Counted from the stretch's first letter, positions 8,490 through 18,673 are shown. The stretch: 64,000 bases of DNA from Pseudomonadota bacterium (GCA_003242685.1 QGVD01000011.1:1-64000); one strand, 5' to 3'. Translations and numbers: made by a program. Notes: a model not told the origin generated them from the letters alone.

Positions 8490-8532
8490 GTGCTCCGCAG
8501 GAGTGCCGGTGAGCCTTCGATCAGCGGAGCAC
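8490..8532 (+). promoter_or_regulatory. Expression-platform hairpin that masks the metX ribosome binding site
   Basis: GTGCTCCGC (8490-8498) is perfectly complementary to GCGGAGCAC (8524-8532). The 3' arm contains the GGAG (8526-8529) that serves as Shine-Dalgarno for the TTG start at 8537. A smaller hairpin ACCCGC/GCGGGT (8473-8491) abuts it and shares two bases. No T-run follows, so control by the riboswitch is probably at translation initiation. This is an inference from base pairing. Confidence 0.6.
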
Positions 8533-8536
8533 TCGA

Positions 8537-9583
8537 TTGAATCCAGTTTCGGACAAGCTCACGGCCGGCGCGACCGCCGGCGATGCGGTGTCTTCCGCGC
8601 GCGAATCGAGCGTGCGCGAGGGGATCCTCGAGGTTCCGGGCAGGGTGACCCTGCACCACGGTGGAACGCTCGAGGGCGTGCGCATCGCCTGGCGTCTCGT
8701 CGGCCCCTCCGGCGCGCCGGTCATCGCCGCGCTCGGCGGCATCTCGGCCAACCGCCGCGTGTGTCTCACCGAGGACCCGCGCGACAGCTGGTGGTCGGAG
8801 ATCGTGGGACCCGGACGCGCGCTCGACACCGCGCGCTATCGGATCCTGAGCATCGATTACCTGGGAGGCAGCGGCGAGAGCACGGGACCCGTTGCGGGCC
8901 AGACTTTCCCGAGCCTCTCGAGCTACGACCAGGCCGACGCGCTGCTGCGCGTCCTGAATCATCTCGGCCTCAAGTCGCTGCGCGCGTTCGCGGGCGGCTC
9001 GTACGGCGGAATGGTCGGGCTCGCCTTCGCCGAGCGTTATCCCGAGCGGCTGTCGCACCTCATCGTGATCGGCGCGGCCGACAGGGCTCACCCGATGGCG
9101 ACCGCGTGGCGCAGCGTGCAGCGGAACATCGTCCGCTATGCCATCGAAAGGGGACAGCCTGCCGAAGGACTGAAGCTCGCGCGCGCGCTCGCCATGGCGA
9201 CCTACCGCAGCAGCGAGGAGTTCGCCGCGCGCTTCTCCGGAGCACCGACGCGCGCGGGAGACCGCTTCGTGTTCCCGGTCGAGGAATACCTCTTCGCGCG
9301 CGGCGCCGACTACGCGACGCGCTACCGGCCGGAGTCCTTCCTGTGCCTGTCGGAGTCGATCGACCTGCACCGCGTCGACGCCACGCGGATCTTCGTGCCT
9401 ACCACGGCCGTCGCCGTGCGTGAGGACCAGCTCGTGCCGCTCGCGGACATCCGCGCAATGGTCGCGCGCCTTCCCTCGGGTCGCCTGCACGAGATCTCCT
9501 CCGTCTTCGGACACGACGCCTTCCTGAAGGAGCCCGAGCAGTTGCGAGCCATCTTCTCGAGCGCGCTGGGAGAGACGCCATGA
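8537..9583 (+). CDS. metX: Homoserine O-acyltransferase MetX (acetyl- or succinyltransferase)
   Basis: Alpha/beta-hydrolase enzyme (348 residues) that activates homoserine for methionine synthesis. The nucleophile elbow is AGGSYGGMVG with Ser155. The Asp and His of the triad are in REDQLVP and FGHDAF near the C-terminus. It starts with TTG at 8537, seven bases after GGAG. The first ~25 residues are unconserved. In many gamma-proteobacteria MetX proteins use succinyl-CoA (MetXS). With metB following, succinylhomoserine is likely, but the acyl donor cannot be read from sequence alone. Controlled by the SAM riboswitch. Stop overlaps metB (ATGA). Confidence 0.93.
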   Translation: MNPVSDKLTAGATAGDAVSSARESSVREGILEVPGRVTLHHGGTLEGVRIAWRLVGPSGAPVIAALGGISANRRVCLTEDPRDSWWSEIVGPGRALDTARYRILSIDYLGGSGESTGPVAGQTFPSLSSYDQADALLRVLNHLGLKSLRAFAGGSYGGMVGLAFAERYPERLSHLIVIGAADRAHPMATAWRSVQRNIVRYAIERGQPAEGLKLARALAMATYRSSEEFAARFSGAPTRAGDRFVFPVEEYLFARGADYATRYRPESFLCLSESIDLHRVDATRIFVPTTAVAVREDQLVPLADIRAMVARLPSGRLHEISSVFGHDAFLKEPEQLRAIFSSALGETP

Positions 9584-10746
9584 GCGATGCTCCCGATCCC
9601 GTCACGCAGGCCGTGCGCGCCGGCCTGGAAACGTGCGACGTCACCGGTGCGGTCGTTCCGCCGATCCACCTGACCTCCACGTTCGCGTTCCGCGCCTTCG
9701 GCGAGAAGCGCGGCTACGACTACACGCGCTCGGGTAATCCGACGCGCGACCTGCTCGCTCAGGCGCTGGCGGACCTCGAAGGAGGAGCAGGTGCCGTCGT
9801 CACCAGCTCCGGCATGTCGGCGGTCACACTGGTGGGTCACCTGCTGACTGCCGGCGCGCGCATCGTCGCACCGCACGACTGCTACGGCGGCTCGTACCGC
9901 CTGTTCGATGCCTGGCGGAGGCGAGGGGAGCTGGAAGTCGAGTTCGTCGACTTCGGCGATCCGGCGGCGCTGAGCGCGGCGCTCCAAAAGCCCGCGGCCA
10001 TGCTGTGGATCGAGACGCCGAGCAATCCGCTCCTGCGCGTCACCGACATCGCCGCCTGCGCAGAGCTCGGCCGCCGCGCCGGCGCGCTCGTCGTGGTGGA
10101 CAACACCTTCCTCTCGCCCGGCTGGCAGCGGCCGCTGGCGCTCGGCGCGGACATCGTCGTGCACTCGACGACGAAGTACCTCAACGGACACAGCGACGTC
10201 GTCGGCGGCGCGGTGATCGCGCGCGAGAAGTCCCACTACGAGCAGCTCGTGTGGTGGGCCAACTGTCTCGGCGTGACCGGCGCGCCGTTCGACAGCTTCC
10301 TCACGCTGCGCGGACTGCGCACTCTCCATGCCCGTCTCGAATGCCACGGCCGCAATGCTCAGGCGATCGCGGAGTACCTCGCCGGGCAGCCGGGTGTCGC
10401 ACGCGTCTACTACCCCGGGCTGCCGACGCATCCGGGGCACGAGATCGCACGGCGTCAGCAGACCGGTTTCGGCGGCATCGTCACGTTCGAGCTGCGCGGC
10501 GGGCTCGAGGCGGTCCGCGCCTTCGTGAAAGGGCTGCGGTACTTCTCGCTCGCCGAGTCGCTGGGTGGCGTGGAGAGTCTCATCGCGCATCCTGCCACGA
10601 TGACGCACGCCGCGATGGACCCCGAAGCACGGCGCAGGGCAGGGCTGGTCGACGGACTGCTGCGGCTGTCCGTGGGCATCGAGGCGCTGGACGATCTGCG
10701 CAACGATCTGGCCGCAGGACTCGAGCGGGCCCGGGCGGTTGCCTGA
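9580..10746 (+). CDS. metB: Cystathionine gamma-synthase MetB
   Basis: PLP enzyme (388 residues) that condenses O-succinyl- (or acetyl-) homoserine with cysteine to form cystathionine. Motifs are YTRSGNPTRD near residue 50, TSSGMSA at 76-81 and HSTTKYLNGHSD with PLP Lys199. The GVTGAPFDSFLTLRGLRTL segment resembles E. coli MetB more than the sulfhydrylases MetY/MetZ, though direct sulfhydrylation is a possible side role. Co-transcribed with metX through a four-base overlap, so under the same riboswitch. Confidence 0.92.
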   Translation: MSDAPDPVTQAVRAGLETCDVTGAVVPPIHLTSTFAFRAFGEKRGYDYTRSGNPTRDLLAQALADLEGGAGAVVTSSGMSAVTLVGHLLTAGARIVAPHDCYGGSYRLFDAWRRRGELEVEFVDFGDPAALSAALQKPAAMLWIETPSNPLLRVTDIAACAELGRRAGALVVVDNTFLSPGWQRPLALGADIVVHSTTKYLNGHSDVVGGAVIAREKSHYEQLVWWANCLGVTGAPFDSFLTLRGLRTLHARLECHGRNAQAIAEYLAGQPGVARVYYPGLPTHPGHEIARRQQTGFGGIVTFELRGGLEAVRAFVKGLRYFSLAESLGGVESLIAHPATMTHAAMDPEARRRAGLVDGLLRLSVGIEALDDLRNDLAAGLERARAVA

Positions 10747-10747
10747 T

Positions 10748-10788
10748 CACGACTCACGCCGGCTGCCTCGCAGCCGGCGTGAGTCGTG
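10748..10788. terminator. Long perfect hairpin between convergent metB and leuB
   Basis: A 19-base stem (10748-10766 with 10770-10788) with a three-base loop CTC, starting two bases after the metB stop and ending 23 bases before the leuB stop. It has no T-tract, but stability and convergent position make a bidirectional terminator very likely. Confidence 0.75.
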
Positions 10789-10810
10789 CACGTGAACGCG
10801 CCGGTTCTCT

Positions 10811-11878
10811 TCAGAGCTTCTCGATCTCGGCGAGCACGGCGTCACCGGCTTCGCGCGTCGTGAACGCGCGTGCGTCTGGCGCGGCGATGTCGCGCGTGCG
10901 TGCTCCGGCGTCGATGGCTCGCGCGACCGCGGTCTCCAGGCCAGCCGCTTCGTCCACGAGCTCCAGCGAATGCCGCAGCAGGAGCGCCACGCTCAGGATG
11001 GTGCCGTAGGGATTCGCGATGCCCTGGCCGGCGATGTCGGGCGCGGAACCGTGGATGGGCTCGTAGAGTCCCCGCCGGCCATCGCCGAGCGAGGCGGAAG
11101 GCAGCAGGCCCAGTGAGCCGGCGAGCATCGCCGCCTCGTCCGTGAGAATGTCGCCGAACATGTTCTCCGTGAGGAGTACGTCGAAGTCGCGCGGGCGGCG
11201 GATGAGGTGCATCGCCGTGGAGTCGACCAGCGCGTGCTCGATCGTGACGTCCGGGAACTCACTGCGCACGACGCGCTCGGCCACCTCGCGCCACAGGCGC
11301 GAGGTCTCGAGGACGTTCGACTTGTCGATCGACGTGATCTTCCGGCGCCGTGCGCGCGCGAGGCGACCGGCAACCCGCGTGATGCGTTCGATCTCCGCCA
11401 CGGAATACGTGCAGACGTCCGTGGCACGCTCGGCGTCGCGCGTTTTCTCGCCGAAGTAGATGCCGCCCGTCAGCTCGCGCACGAAGACGAGATCGACTCC
11501 CGTGACGACCTCCGGCTTGAGGGTGGTGGCGTCCACCAGCGCCGGATGAACGGCCACGGGACGCAGATTCGCGTACACGCCGAGCTCGCGGCGCAGCCGC
11601 AGGAGCCCTGCCTCCGGCCGCACCTTCGCGTCAGGCGCGGACCAGCGCGGACCGCCGATCGCGCCGAGCAGGACCGCATCGGCGGTGAGGCACGCACGCA
11701 GCGTTTCCTCGGGCAGAGGATCGCCGAAGCGATCGATCGCGACGCCGCCGAAGGGGAGCTCGAGAAGCTCAAAGTCGTGGCGGAACTTCTCCGCGATCGC
11801 CTGCAGGCAGCGCACGCCCTCGGCGACTACTTCAGGACCGACGCCGTCGCCTCCCAGCACCGCGATACGCGCCTTCAT
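10811..11878 (-). CDS. leuB: 3-isopropylmalate dehydrogenase LeuB
   Basis: NAD-dependent oxidative decarboxylation of 3-isopropylmalate to 2-oxoisocaproate (355 residues). Family motifs are the [11 protein letters not shown] start, [17 protein letters not shown] substrate loop, DKSNVLETS, and [13 protein letters not shown] near the C-terminus, which binds NAD. Last gene of the ilv-leu operon. ATG overlaps the leuD stop (ATGA). Confidence 0.97.
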   Translation of the reverse strand: MKARIAVLGGDGVGPEVVAEGVRCLQAIAEKFRHDFELLELPFGGVAIDRFGDPLPEETLRACLTADAVLLGAIGGPRWSAPDAKVRPEAGLLRLRRELGVYANLRPVAVHPALVDATTLKPEVVTGVDLVFVRELTGGIYFGEKTRDAERATDVCTYSVAEIERITRVAGRLARARRRKITSIDKSNVLETSRLWREVAERVVRSEFPDVTIEHALVDSTAMHLIRRPRDFDVLLTENMFGDILTDEAAMLAGSLGLLPSASLGDGRRGLYEPIHGSAPDIAGQGIANPYGTILSVALLLRHSLELVDEAAGLETAVARAIDAGARTRDIAAPDARAFTTREAGDAVLAEIEKL

Positions 11879-12456
11879 GCCGCGCTCCGCCGCCTCTCGT
11901 AGGCCTCGATCTCGGTCTTCCTGCCGAGGAGGAAACCGAGCTCGTCGATGCCGTTCAACAGGCAGTAGCGTGCGAACGCCTCGATGGGGAAGCGGACCTC
12001 GGTGCCGTTCGGCAGCGCGAGCGTCGTGCGCTCGAGATCGATGGTGAGCTCGACGCCGGGATTGGCGAGGAGCCAGGCGCTCGTCGCCTCGTCGACGGTC
12101 ACCGGCAGGAGCCCGTTCTTGAGCGCGTTGTTGCGGAAGATGTCCGCGAATTCCGTGCTGATGACCGCGCGCAGACCGTAGTCGACCAGCGCCCAGGGCG
12201 CATGCTCGCGCGAGGAGCCGCAGCCGAAGTTACGGCCCGCGACGAGGATCGCGCAGCCCTGCGCTTCGGGACGGTTCAGCACGAAATCCGGGTTCGGCTG
12301 ACCCTGCGCGTCGTAGCGCCAGTCGGCGAAGAGCTGCCTGCCTAGGCCTTCCTTCGTCGTGGTGCGCAGGAAGCGGGCAGGGATGATCTGGTCAGTGTCG
12401 ATGTTGTCGACGGGAAGGACGACGGTGCGCGAACGGATGATTCGGATCGGTTCCAT
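11875..12456 (-). CDS. leuD: 3-isopropylmalate dehydratase small subunit LeuD
   Basis: Small subunit (193 residues) of isopropylmalate isomerase, pairing with LeuC. The swivelling domain has the conserved [14 protein letters not shown] near the N-terminus and [15 protein letters not shown], which contacts substrate. It follows leuC after a 21-base gap. Confidence 0.97.
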   Translation of the reverse strand: MEPIRIIRSRTVVLPVDNIDTDQIIPARFLRTTTKEGLGRQLFADWRYDAQGQPNPDFVLNRPEAQGCAILVAGRNFGCGSSREHAPWALVDYGLRAVISTEFADIFRNNALKNGLLPVTVDEATSAWLLANPGVELTIDLERTTLALPNGTEVRFPIEAFARYCLLNGIDELGFLLGRKTEIEAYERRRSAA

Positions 12457-12477
12457 GGCGTTGAGACTTCCCGGGCT

Positions 12478-13890
12478 TTACGCGTCGAGCAGCTCGCGGG
12501 GATCAGTGATGCGGCCGCGTACGGCCGAGGCCGCCGCGGTGAGGGGACTCGCGAGGAGCGTCCGTGCGCCGGCCCCCTGGCGGCCCTCGAAGTTGCGGTT
12601 GCTCGTGCTGAGCGAGTAGCGGCCGCGCTCCACCGTATCGCCGTTCATGCCGATGCACATGGAGCAGCCCGATTCGCGCCACTCCGCGCCTGCCTCGATG
12701 AAGATGCGGTGCAGACCCTCGGCTTCCGCCTGCCGCTTCACCTGCTGCGAGCCCGGCACCACGAGCATCTGCACGCCGCGAGCGATGCGCCGCCCGCGCA
12801 GCACCTGAGCGGCCGCGCGCAGGTCGGAAAGGCGCGCGTTCGTGCAGCTTCCGACGAAGACGACGTCGATCGGACGGTCCTTGATGGGCGCACCCGGCTC
12901 GAAGCCCATGTACTCGAGCGCCTTGGCGAACATCGGATCGTCGCGCCGGTCCGGGATGGAGCCGGTGATCGGCACGACCATGCCAGGATTGGTGCCGTAC
13001 GTGATCATCGGCTCGAGCGTCGCGGCGTCGATGTCGACCTCGCGGTCGAAGCGCGCGCCCGGATCCGAGGGAAGCTGCTTCCAGCGCTCCAGCGCCGCTT
13101 CCCAGGCCCCGCCCTTCGGCGCGCGAGGCGTCGCGGCCAGATAGGCGAACGTCGTCTCGTCCGGCGCGATCATGCCGGCACGCGCGCCTGCTTCGATCGA
13201 CATGTTGCAGATCGTCATGCGCCCGTCCATGTCGAGCGCACGCACGGCTTCGCCGCGGTACTCGATGACGTGTCCCGTGCCGCCCGCGACGCCGATCTTC
13301 CCGATGATCGCGAGGATGAGGTCCTTTGCCGTGACGCCCGGGCGGAGCCGGTTCGCGACGTTCACGGCCAGCGTGCGCGGCTTGCGCTGCAGGAGGCATT
13401 GAGTCGCGAAGACGTGCCCGACCTCGGTCGTGCCGATGCCGAAGGCGAGGGCGCCGAACGCGCCGTGCGTGCTCGTGTGACTGTCGCCGCACACGATGGT
13501 CTTGCCCGGCTGCGTGAGGCCGAGCTCCGGGCCGATGATGTGCACGATTCCGCGCTGGTCGTGCCGGAGGTCGAGGAGCTCGATGCCGAACTCGCGGCAG
13601 TTCTTCTCGAGCTCGCGGATCTGCTTCGCCGCCGACTCGAGCGCGATGGGCGCGCCGCCGAAGATCTGCTCGGTACGCGTCGGCGTCGAGTGATCCATCG
13701 TGGCGAAGGTGAGATCGGGGCGGCGGACCGGCAGGCCGCGCTCCCTGAGCAGAGAGAACGCCTGCGGCGAAGTGACCTCGTGGATGAGGTGCAGGTCGAT
13801 GTAGAGCACCGCCGGCGTATCGGGGGTCTCGGGAACGACCTCGTGGGCCTCCCAGACCTTCTCGAACATCGTCTTCGGTTGTGCAGTCAA
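12478..13890 (-). CDS. leuC: 3-isopropylmalate dehydratase large subunit LeuC
   Basis: Aconitase-family [4Fe-4S] enzyme subunit that isomerises 2- to 3-isopropylmalate. The 470-residue product has [20 protein letters not shown] and iron-sulfur cysteines in VGSCTNAR and CSMCIGMN. I chose TTG at 13890. It has GAGGA five bases before it, and the sequence L-T-A-Q aligns with the M-T-A-K start of homologs. An ATG at 13869 (MFEKVWEAH) is the alternative. Confidence 0.95.
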   Translation of the reverse strand: MTAQPKTMFEKVWEAHEVVPETPDTPAVLYIDLHLIHEVTSPQAFSLLRERGLPVRRPDLTFATMDHSTPTRTEQIFGGAPIALESAAKQIRELEKNCREFGIELLDLRHDQRGIVHIIGPELGLTQPGKTIVCGDSHTSTHGAFGALAFGIGTTEVGHVFATQCLLQRKPRTLAVNVANRLRPGVTAKDLILAIIGKIGVAGGTGHVIEYRGEAVRALDMDGRMTICNMSIEAGARAGMIAPDETTFAYLAATPRAPKGGAWEAALERWKQLPSDPGARFDREVDIDAATLEPMITYGTNPGMVVPITGSIPDRRDDPMFAKALEYMGFEPGAPIKDRPIDVVFVGSCTNARLSDLRAAAQVLRGRRIARGVQMLVVPGSQQVKRQAEAEGLHRIFIEAGAEWRESGCSMCIGMNGDTVERGRYSLSTSNRNFEGRQGAGARTLLASPLTAAASAVRGRITDPRELLDA

Positions 13891-13979
13891 GCGAGTCCTC
13901 GATCGATCAGAGCCATCGGCGTCCCGCTGGTCGGGACGCAGCACAAGAGTTCGAAGCTGCCTTTCCGGGCCGGAGGGTT

Positions 13980-14939
13980 CTAGCCTGCGCTGGCGGCTCG
14001 CGGTGCCGACATGTCGACGTAGTCGAGCCAGCCCCACTCGTCGGGCGTCTTTCCGGTGAAGAGTCCGAAGAACGCGGCCTGGAGGCTCTCGGTGACCGGC
14101 CCGCGACGGCCGTTCCCGACCGGAATGCCGTCGACGGAGCGGATCGGAGTGATCTCCGCCGCCGTCCCCGTGAAGAAGGCCTCGTCGGCGAGGTAGAGAA
14201 GCTCGCGCGGAATGGCGCACTCGCGCACCTCGAGCCCCCGCTCGCGAGCGAGCCGGATGACGGTGTCGCGGGTGATACCGCCGAGCACGGAATGCGCGAG
14301 CGCAGGCGTGAGCAGCACGCCGTCCTTCACGAGGAAGATGTTCTCGCCGGAGCCTTCGCTCAGCGTGCCGTCGGGCGCGAGCCCGATGCCCTCCGTGAAA
14401 CCGAGCCGCCGTGCCTCGTGCGCGATGAGCTGGCTCGAGAGGTAGTTGCCGCCGGCCTTCGCGAGGGCCGGCAGCGTGTTCGGCGCGACCCGGTTCCAGG
14501 AAGAGACGCACACGTCGACGCCGGCTTCCTCGCTCTCGTGGCCGAGGTACTTGCCCCATTCCCACGCGGCGATCGCCACCTCGGTGGGCGGCTCGTTCTT
14601 CGGCGCCACGCCGATCTCACCGTAGCCGCGGAAGGCGATGGGCCGGATGTAGGCGCCACGGTTCAGCTTGTTCGCCGCGATCACCTCCCGGCATGCGTCG
14701 TTGATCTGCTCCTGCGTGAACGGAATGGTGATCCTGTAGATCTTCGCGGAGTCGAACATGCGGCGCGTGTGGTCGCGCAGGCGGAAGATCGCGACACCGC
14801 GCGGCGTCTCGTAGGCGCGCAGACCCTCGAATACCGAGGAGCCGTAGTGCAGGGCGTGCGAGAGCACGTGCACCGTAGCCTTCTCCCAGGGCACGAGCTT
14901 GCCGTTGAACCAGATGTAGGGTGTCGCCGGAATGGGCAT
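13980..14939 (-). CDS. ilvE: Branched-chain amino acid aminotransferase IlvE
   Basis: Fold-type IV PLP transaminase (319 residues) for the last step of valine, isoleucine and leucine synthesis. PLP Lys161 lies in [13 protein letters not shown], matching Lys160 of E. coli Ilv[15 protein letters not shown] and the [10 protein letters not shown] phosphate-binding segment are present. It sits between leuA and leuC, so the leu enzymes and the final transaminase are made together. Confidence 0.95.
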   Translation of the reverse strand: MPIPATPYIWFNGKLVPWEKATVHVLSHALHYGSSVFEGLRAYETPRGVAIFRLRDHTRRMFDSAKIYRITIPFTQEQINDACREVIAANKLNRGAYIRPIAFRGYGEIGVAPKNEPPTEVAIAAWEWGKYLGHESEEAGVDVCVSSWNRVAPNTLPALAKAGGNYLSSQLIAHEARRLGFTEGIGLAPDGTLSEGSGENIFLVKDGVLLTPALAHSVLGGITRDTVIRLARERGLEVRECAIPRELLYLADEAFFTGTAAEITPIRSVDGIPVGNGRRGPVTESLQAAFFGLFTGKTPDEWGWLDYVDMSAPRAASAG

Positions 14940-14957
14940 AGGGAGTTCCTCGCAGTT

Positions 14958-16541
14958 TCAGACGGCCGCCTGCGCCGCGCGCTCGGCACCGCTGCGCTCG
15001 TCGCGCCCGCGCGAGCCGGCCTGGTTCGCGAGCTCGATGCGGTTGATGACGTCGAGGAATGCGCGGGTGCTCGATTCCACGATGTTCGTGCTGACGCTCG
15101 AGCCGTGGTACGTGCGCTGATTGTACTCCACGTATACCGTGGCCTCGCCCTGGGCATCCTCGCCCTCCGTGACGCCGCGCACCTCGAACTTGCGCAGCAC
15201 CACGTCGATGCCGGTCGCCGCCTCGATGGCCTTGAATGCCGCGTCCACGGGCCCGTCGCCCTGCGCGGTGCGCTCGACGCTGCGCCCGTCCACGTGCTGC
15301 AGCCGGACGTAGGCCTCCGCCGGCGACCGGCTGTCCGTCACGGTGCGGAGCTCCGCGAGGGTCCACGGGCCGTCCGCGCCGTTCTCGACGCGCAGCACCA
15401 GCGCCTCGATGTCGCCGTCGAAGAGCTCCTTCTTCTTGTCCGCGAGCGCCTTGAACTCCTCGAACACGCGGTTGAACTCCGCATCGTCGAGCTCGAAGCC
15501 GAGCTCCTTGATCCGCTGACGGAGCGCGTGGCGACCGCTGTGCTTGCCCAGGATGAGGTGACTGCGGGTCAGACCCACGTCCTCGGGACGCATGATCTCG
15601 TACGTCGAGTGATGCCTGAGCATGCCGTGCTGATGGATGCCGGACTCGTGGGCGAAAGCGTTCTCGCCGACGATCGCCTTGTTGCGCGGGATCGGCATGC
15701 CCGTGATGCTCGATACCAGGCGCGAGGTCGGGTACAGGCGCGTCGTCTGGATGTTCGTGCGCACGTTGAAGAACGCCTCGCGGGTCTTGAGGGCCATCAC
15801 GACCTCCTCGAGCGAGCAGTTGCCCGCGCGCTCGCCGATGCCGTTGATCGTGCACTCGATCTGCCGGGCGCCCGCGACGACGGCCGTCAGGCTGTTCGCG
15901 ACCGCCATGCCGAGATCGTCGTGACAGTGCACCGAGAGGGTCACGCCCTCGATGCCGCGCACGTTCTTGCGCAGGTAGCGGAAGACCTCCGCGAACTCGT
16001 CGGGCACCGTGTAGCCGACGGTGTCCGGAATGTTGACGGTGGTCGCGCCCGCCTCGATGACGGCCTCCACCACCTGCGCGAGGAACTCGAGCTCGGTGCG
16101 CGAGGCGTCCTCGGGCGAGAATTCGACGTCGTCGCAGAACTCGCGCGCGATGCGTACGCCTTCGACCGCGCGGCGGACGATCTCTTCCTGCGCCATGTTG
16201 AGCTTGTACTGCCGGTGGATGGCGCTCGTGGCGAGGAAGACGTGGATGCGACGGCGCGGCGCGTCCGCCAGCGCCTTCGCGGCGAGCTCGATGTCCGAGC
16301 GGTTGCAGCGGGCGAGGCCGCAGATGATCGGGCCGTGCACCTCGCGCGCCACGGCGTTGACCGCTTCCCAGTCACCGCGCGAAGCCGCCGGGAATCCGGC
16401 CTCGATGACGTCGACGCCAAGCTCGGCGAGCGCCCGCGCCACCCGGAGCTTCTCCGGCTGAGTCATGCTGCAGCCCGGCGACTGTTCGCCGTCGCGCAGG
16501 GTCGTATCGAAGATCAGCACACGGTCGGGGTTCGGAGCCAT
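14958..16541 (-). CDS. leuA: 2-isopropylmalate synthase LeuA
   Basis: Condenses acetyl-CoA with 2-oxoisovalerate, the first committed step to leucine. The 527-residue protein has an HMGL-like TIM barrel at the N-terminus with FDTTLRDGEQSPG, the metal-binding HCHDDLG, and GIGERAGNCSLEEV. The C-terminal ~140 residues are the LeuA dimer domain that normally carries leucine feedback inhibition. A variable tail follows IELANQ. It lies 12 bases after the threonine dehydratase stop. Confidence 0.96.
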   Translation of the reverse strand: MAPNPDRVLIFDTTLRDGEQSPGCSMTQPEKLRVARALAELGVDVIEAGFPAASRGDWEAVNAVAREVHGPIICGLARCNRSDIELAAKALADAPRRRIHVFLATSAIHRQYKLNMAQEEIVRRAVEGVRIAREFCDDVEFSPEDASRTELEFLAQVVEAVIEAGATTVNIPDTVGYTVPDEFAEVFRYLRKNVRGIEGVTLSVHCHDDLGMAVANSLTAVVAGARQIECTINGIGERAGNCSLEEVVMALKTREAFFNVRTNIQTTRLYPTSRLVSSITGMPIPRNKAIVGENAFAHESGIHQHGMLRHHSTYEIMRPEDVGLTRSHLILGKHSGRHALRQRIKELGFELDDAEFNRVFEEFKALADKKKELFDGDIEALVLRVENGADGPWTLAELRTVTDSRSPAEAYVRLQHVDGRSVERTAQGDGPVDAAFKAIEAATGIDVVLRKFEVRGVTEGEDAQGEATVYVEYNQRTYHGSSVSTNIVESSTRAFLDVINRIELANQAGSRGRDERSGAERAAQAAV

Positions 16542-16553
16542 GGTCGTTCCTCG

Positions 16554-17642
16554 TCAGGATCGGATGCCGTATTCCATGTCGGCGAGCGCTTCGGTGAGCT
16601 GCGCGCCGCGCGGCTGCTCGGCGATGAGCTCGCCGTGCAGGATCTTGAGAAGCAGGTTCGACGTGATGTTGCCACCGGAGAGCACGACGCCGACGCGCTG
16701 CCCCTTGATGCGCCGGTGGAGCCGCATCGCGCCTGCGAGCGCGGCGGCGCCTGCGCCTTCGGCGAGCTGGTGCAGCGTCTCCGCCAGGCATCGGATCGCT
16801 CCCACGAGCTCCGCCTCGGAGACTTCCACCATGTCGTCGAGCACGTCGCGCAGGATCGCCACGGTCTCGGGCGAGGGCACGCGGGCGGCGAGGCCGTCGG
16901 CGATCGTCTCGCCGACCGGATACTCGCGCATCTCACCGGTGCGCCAGGCGCGCGCCAGAGCCGGCGCAGCGGCGCTCTGCACGCCGACGATGCGGGTGTG
17001 GGGCGACAGCGCCTTGAAGACGAGCCCCATTCCTGCGGCCAGGCTTCCTCCGCCGACGGGCACGAACACGGTGTCGAGCGGCTGGATGGCCTGGTCGAGC
17101 ATCTCGAGCGCCACGGTCGCGTAGCCCGCGATGAGCTTCGGCTCGCGCGACGGGTGGACCGCCATTGCGCCCGTGCGGTTGGCGTGCTCCACCGCCGCGT
17201 CCCATGCCGAGTCGAAGTCGTGACCGGCGACACGGACCTCGGCACCGAGCGCCGCGATGGCCGCGTTCTTGTCGGGGTTGTTGCCCGTCGGAACGAAGAC
17301 CGTGCACGCCACGCCGTGACGCCGGGCGGCGTACGCCAGCGACTGCCCGTGATTGCCGCGCGTCGCGGTGACGAGCCCGCGCGCCTTCTGCTCGGCGGAC
17401 AGGGATGCCAGGAAATTGAGACCGCCGCGCAGCTTGAACGAGCCGAGCGGCACGGCGTTCTCGAGCTTCACGTGCACCTCGGCGCCGACGCGGCGCGAGA
17501 GCAGGGGATGGGCCACGAGCGGCGTCGGAGTGAGCTCGCGTGCGAGCAGGCGGCGCGCCGCGACGATGTCGTCGAAGTGCACCTCGCCGAAGCGGCGGTC
17601 CGTCATCGGCGTCGAGTGGTAGATCTGCAGCTCAATCGGCAT
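16554..17642 (-). CDS. Threonine dehydratase (short, no ACT domain)
   Basis: PLP fold-type II enzyme (362 residues) that deaminates threonine to 2-oxobutyrate, the entry to isoleucine. PLP Lys70 is in LGSFKLRGG, and the glycine loop is PVGGGSLAAG. It ends without the C-terminal ACT regulatory domains of E. coli IlvA, so it resembles the short TdcB-type enzyme. Isoleucine feedback through ACT domains is therefore not expected. GAAGGAG six bases before ATG 17642 decides the start. The position between ilvC and leuA points to a biosynthetic role. Confidence 0.9.
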   Translation of the reverse strand: MPIELQIYHSTPMTDRRFGEVHFDDIVAARRLLARELTPTPLVAHPLLSRRVGAEVHVKLENAVPLGSFKLRGGLNFLASLSAEQKARGLVTATRGNHGQSLAYAARRHGVACTVFVPTGNNPDKNAAIAALGAEVRVAGHDFDSAWDAAVEHANRTGAMAVHPSREPKLIAGYATVALEMLDQAIQPLDTVFVPVGGGSLAAGMGLVFKALSPHTRIVGVQSAAAPALARAWRTGEMREYPVGETIADGLAARVPSPETVAILRDVLDDMVEVSEAELVGAIRCLAETLHQLAEGAGAAALAGAMRLHRRIKGQRVGVVLSGGNITSNLLLKILHGELIAEQPRGAQLTEALADMEYGIRS

Positions 17643-17677
17643 GGCTCGCTCCTTCGCGGCCCGTGGCCGCGCGTGCC

Positions 17678-18673
17678 TCAGGCGCGCTTGTCCTCCAGCC
17701 ACGGCATGCGGGCACGCAGCGCGGCGCCCACCTTCTCGATCGGATGCTTGAGGTCCTTCTCGAGGAGCTTGCGGTAGTTCTTGCGTCCCGTCCGGTTCTC
17801 CTCGATCCACTGCCGGGCGAACTTGCCGTCCTGGATCTCCTTGAGGATGCGCCGCATCTCCTTCTTGGTGCGCTCGTTCACCACGCGCGGGCCGCGCGTG
17901 AGATCGCCGTACTTGGCGGTCTCGCTGATGAACTCGTGCATCTTGCGCAGGCCCCCTTCGTGCAGCAGGTCGACGATGAGCTTGAGCTCGTGGAGGCACT
18001 CGTAGTAGGCGACCTCGGGCTGATAGCCGGCCTCGACGAGCGTCTCGAAGCCCTTCACGACGAGCTCGGTGGCGCCCCCGCACAGCACGGCCTGCTCGCC
18101 GAAGAGGTCGGTCTCCGTCTCCTCGGCGAACGTGGTTTCGAGCACGCCTCCGCGCGTGCCGCCGATGCCGTCCGCGTAGGCGAGCGCCTTCGCTTTCGCC
18201 TTGCGGGTCGCGTTCTGCGCGACGGCGAGGAGGCACGGCACGCCCCGGCCCTGCTGGTACTGACGGCGCACGAGATCACCGGGACCCTTCGGTGCGATCA
18301 GCACCACGTCGAGGTCCTTGCGCGGCTTGATCTGCTTGAAGTGGATGTTGAATCCGTGTGCGAAGAGGAGGGTGGCGCCCTTCTTGATGTTCTTCTCGAT
18401 CGACTCGTAGAGCTCCTTCTGGGCGAGGTCGGGCACCAGCATCGCGATCAGATCGGCGCCGGCCACCGCCTCGGCCGGCTCGGCGACCGCGAGCCCGTCG
18501 CGCTTCGCCTTCTTCCAGCCGGTGCCGCCCTTGCGCACACCCACCACGACGTCGAAGCCGCTGTCCTTCAGGTTGAGCGCGTGCGCGCGCCCCTGGCTGC
18601 CGTAGCCGAGCACCGCGATCCGGGCCCCCCGCAGGGCTTTCTTGTCGACGTCTTTCCGCGAATACAAACGCAT
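17678..18673 (-). CDS. ilvC: Ketol-acid reductoisomerase IlvC (class I)
   Basis: NADPH-dependent isomeroreductase (331 residues) that converts acetolactate or acetohydroxybutyrate to the dihydroxy acids. The Rossmann domain has [15 protein letters not shown], and the knotted domain has ETDLFGEQ and [15 protein letters not shown] with the metal-binding acids. First structural gene after the attenuator. Normally acetolactate synthase genes follow ilvC in related operons; here a threonine dehydratase follows directly. Confidence 0.97.
   Translation of the reverse strand: MRLYSRKDVDKKALRGARIAVLGYGSQGRAHALNLKDSGFDVVVGVRKGGTGWKKAKRDGLAVAEPAEAVAGADLIAMLVPDLAQKELYESIEKNIKKGATLLFAHGFNIHFKQIKPRKDLDVVLIAPKGPGDLVRRQYQQGRGVPCLLAVAQNATRKAKAKALAYADGIGGTRGGVLETTFAEETETDLFGEQAVLCGGATELVVKGFETLVEAGYQPEVAYYECLHELKLIVDLLHEGGLRKMHEFISETAKYGDLTRGPRVVNERTKKEMRRILKEIQDGKFARQWIEENRTGRKNYRKLLEKDLKHPIEKVGAALRARMPWLEDKRA

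Noticed and set aside
13881-17777. A very long open frame (nearly 1300 codons) on the plus strand opposite the leuA-ilvE-ilvA genes
   Set aside because: It is the antisense shadow of well-conserved minus-strand genes in high-GC DNA; its translation has no domain and is dominated by Arg, Ala and Asp.
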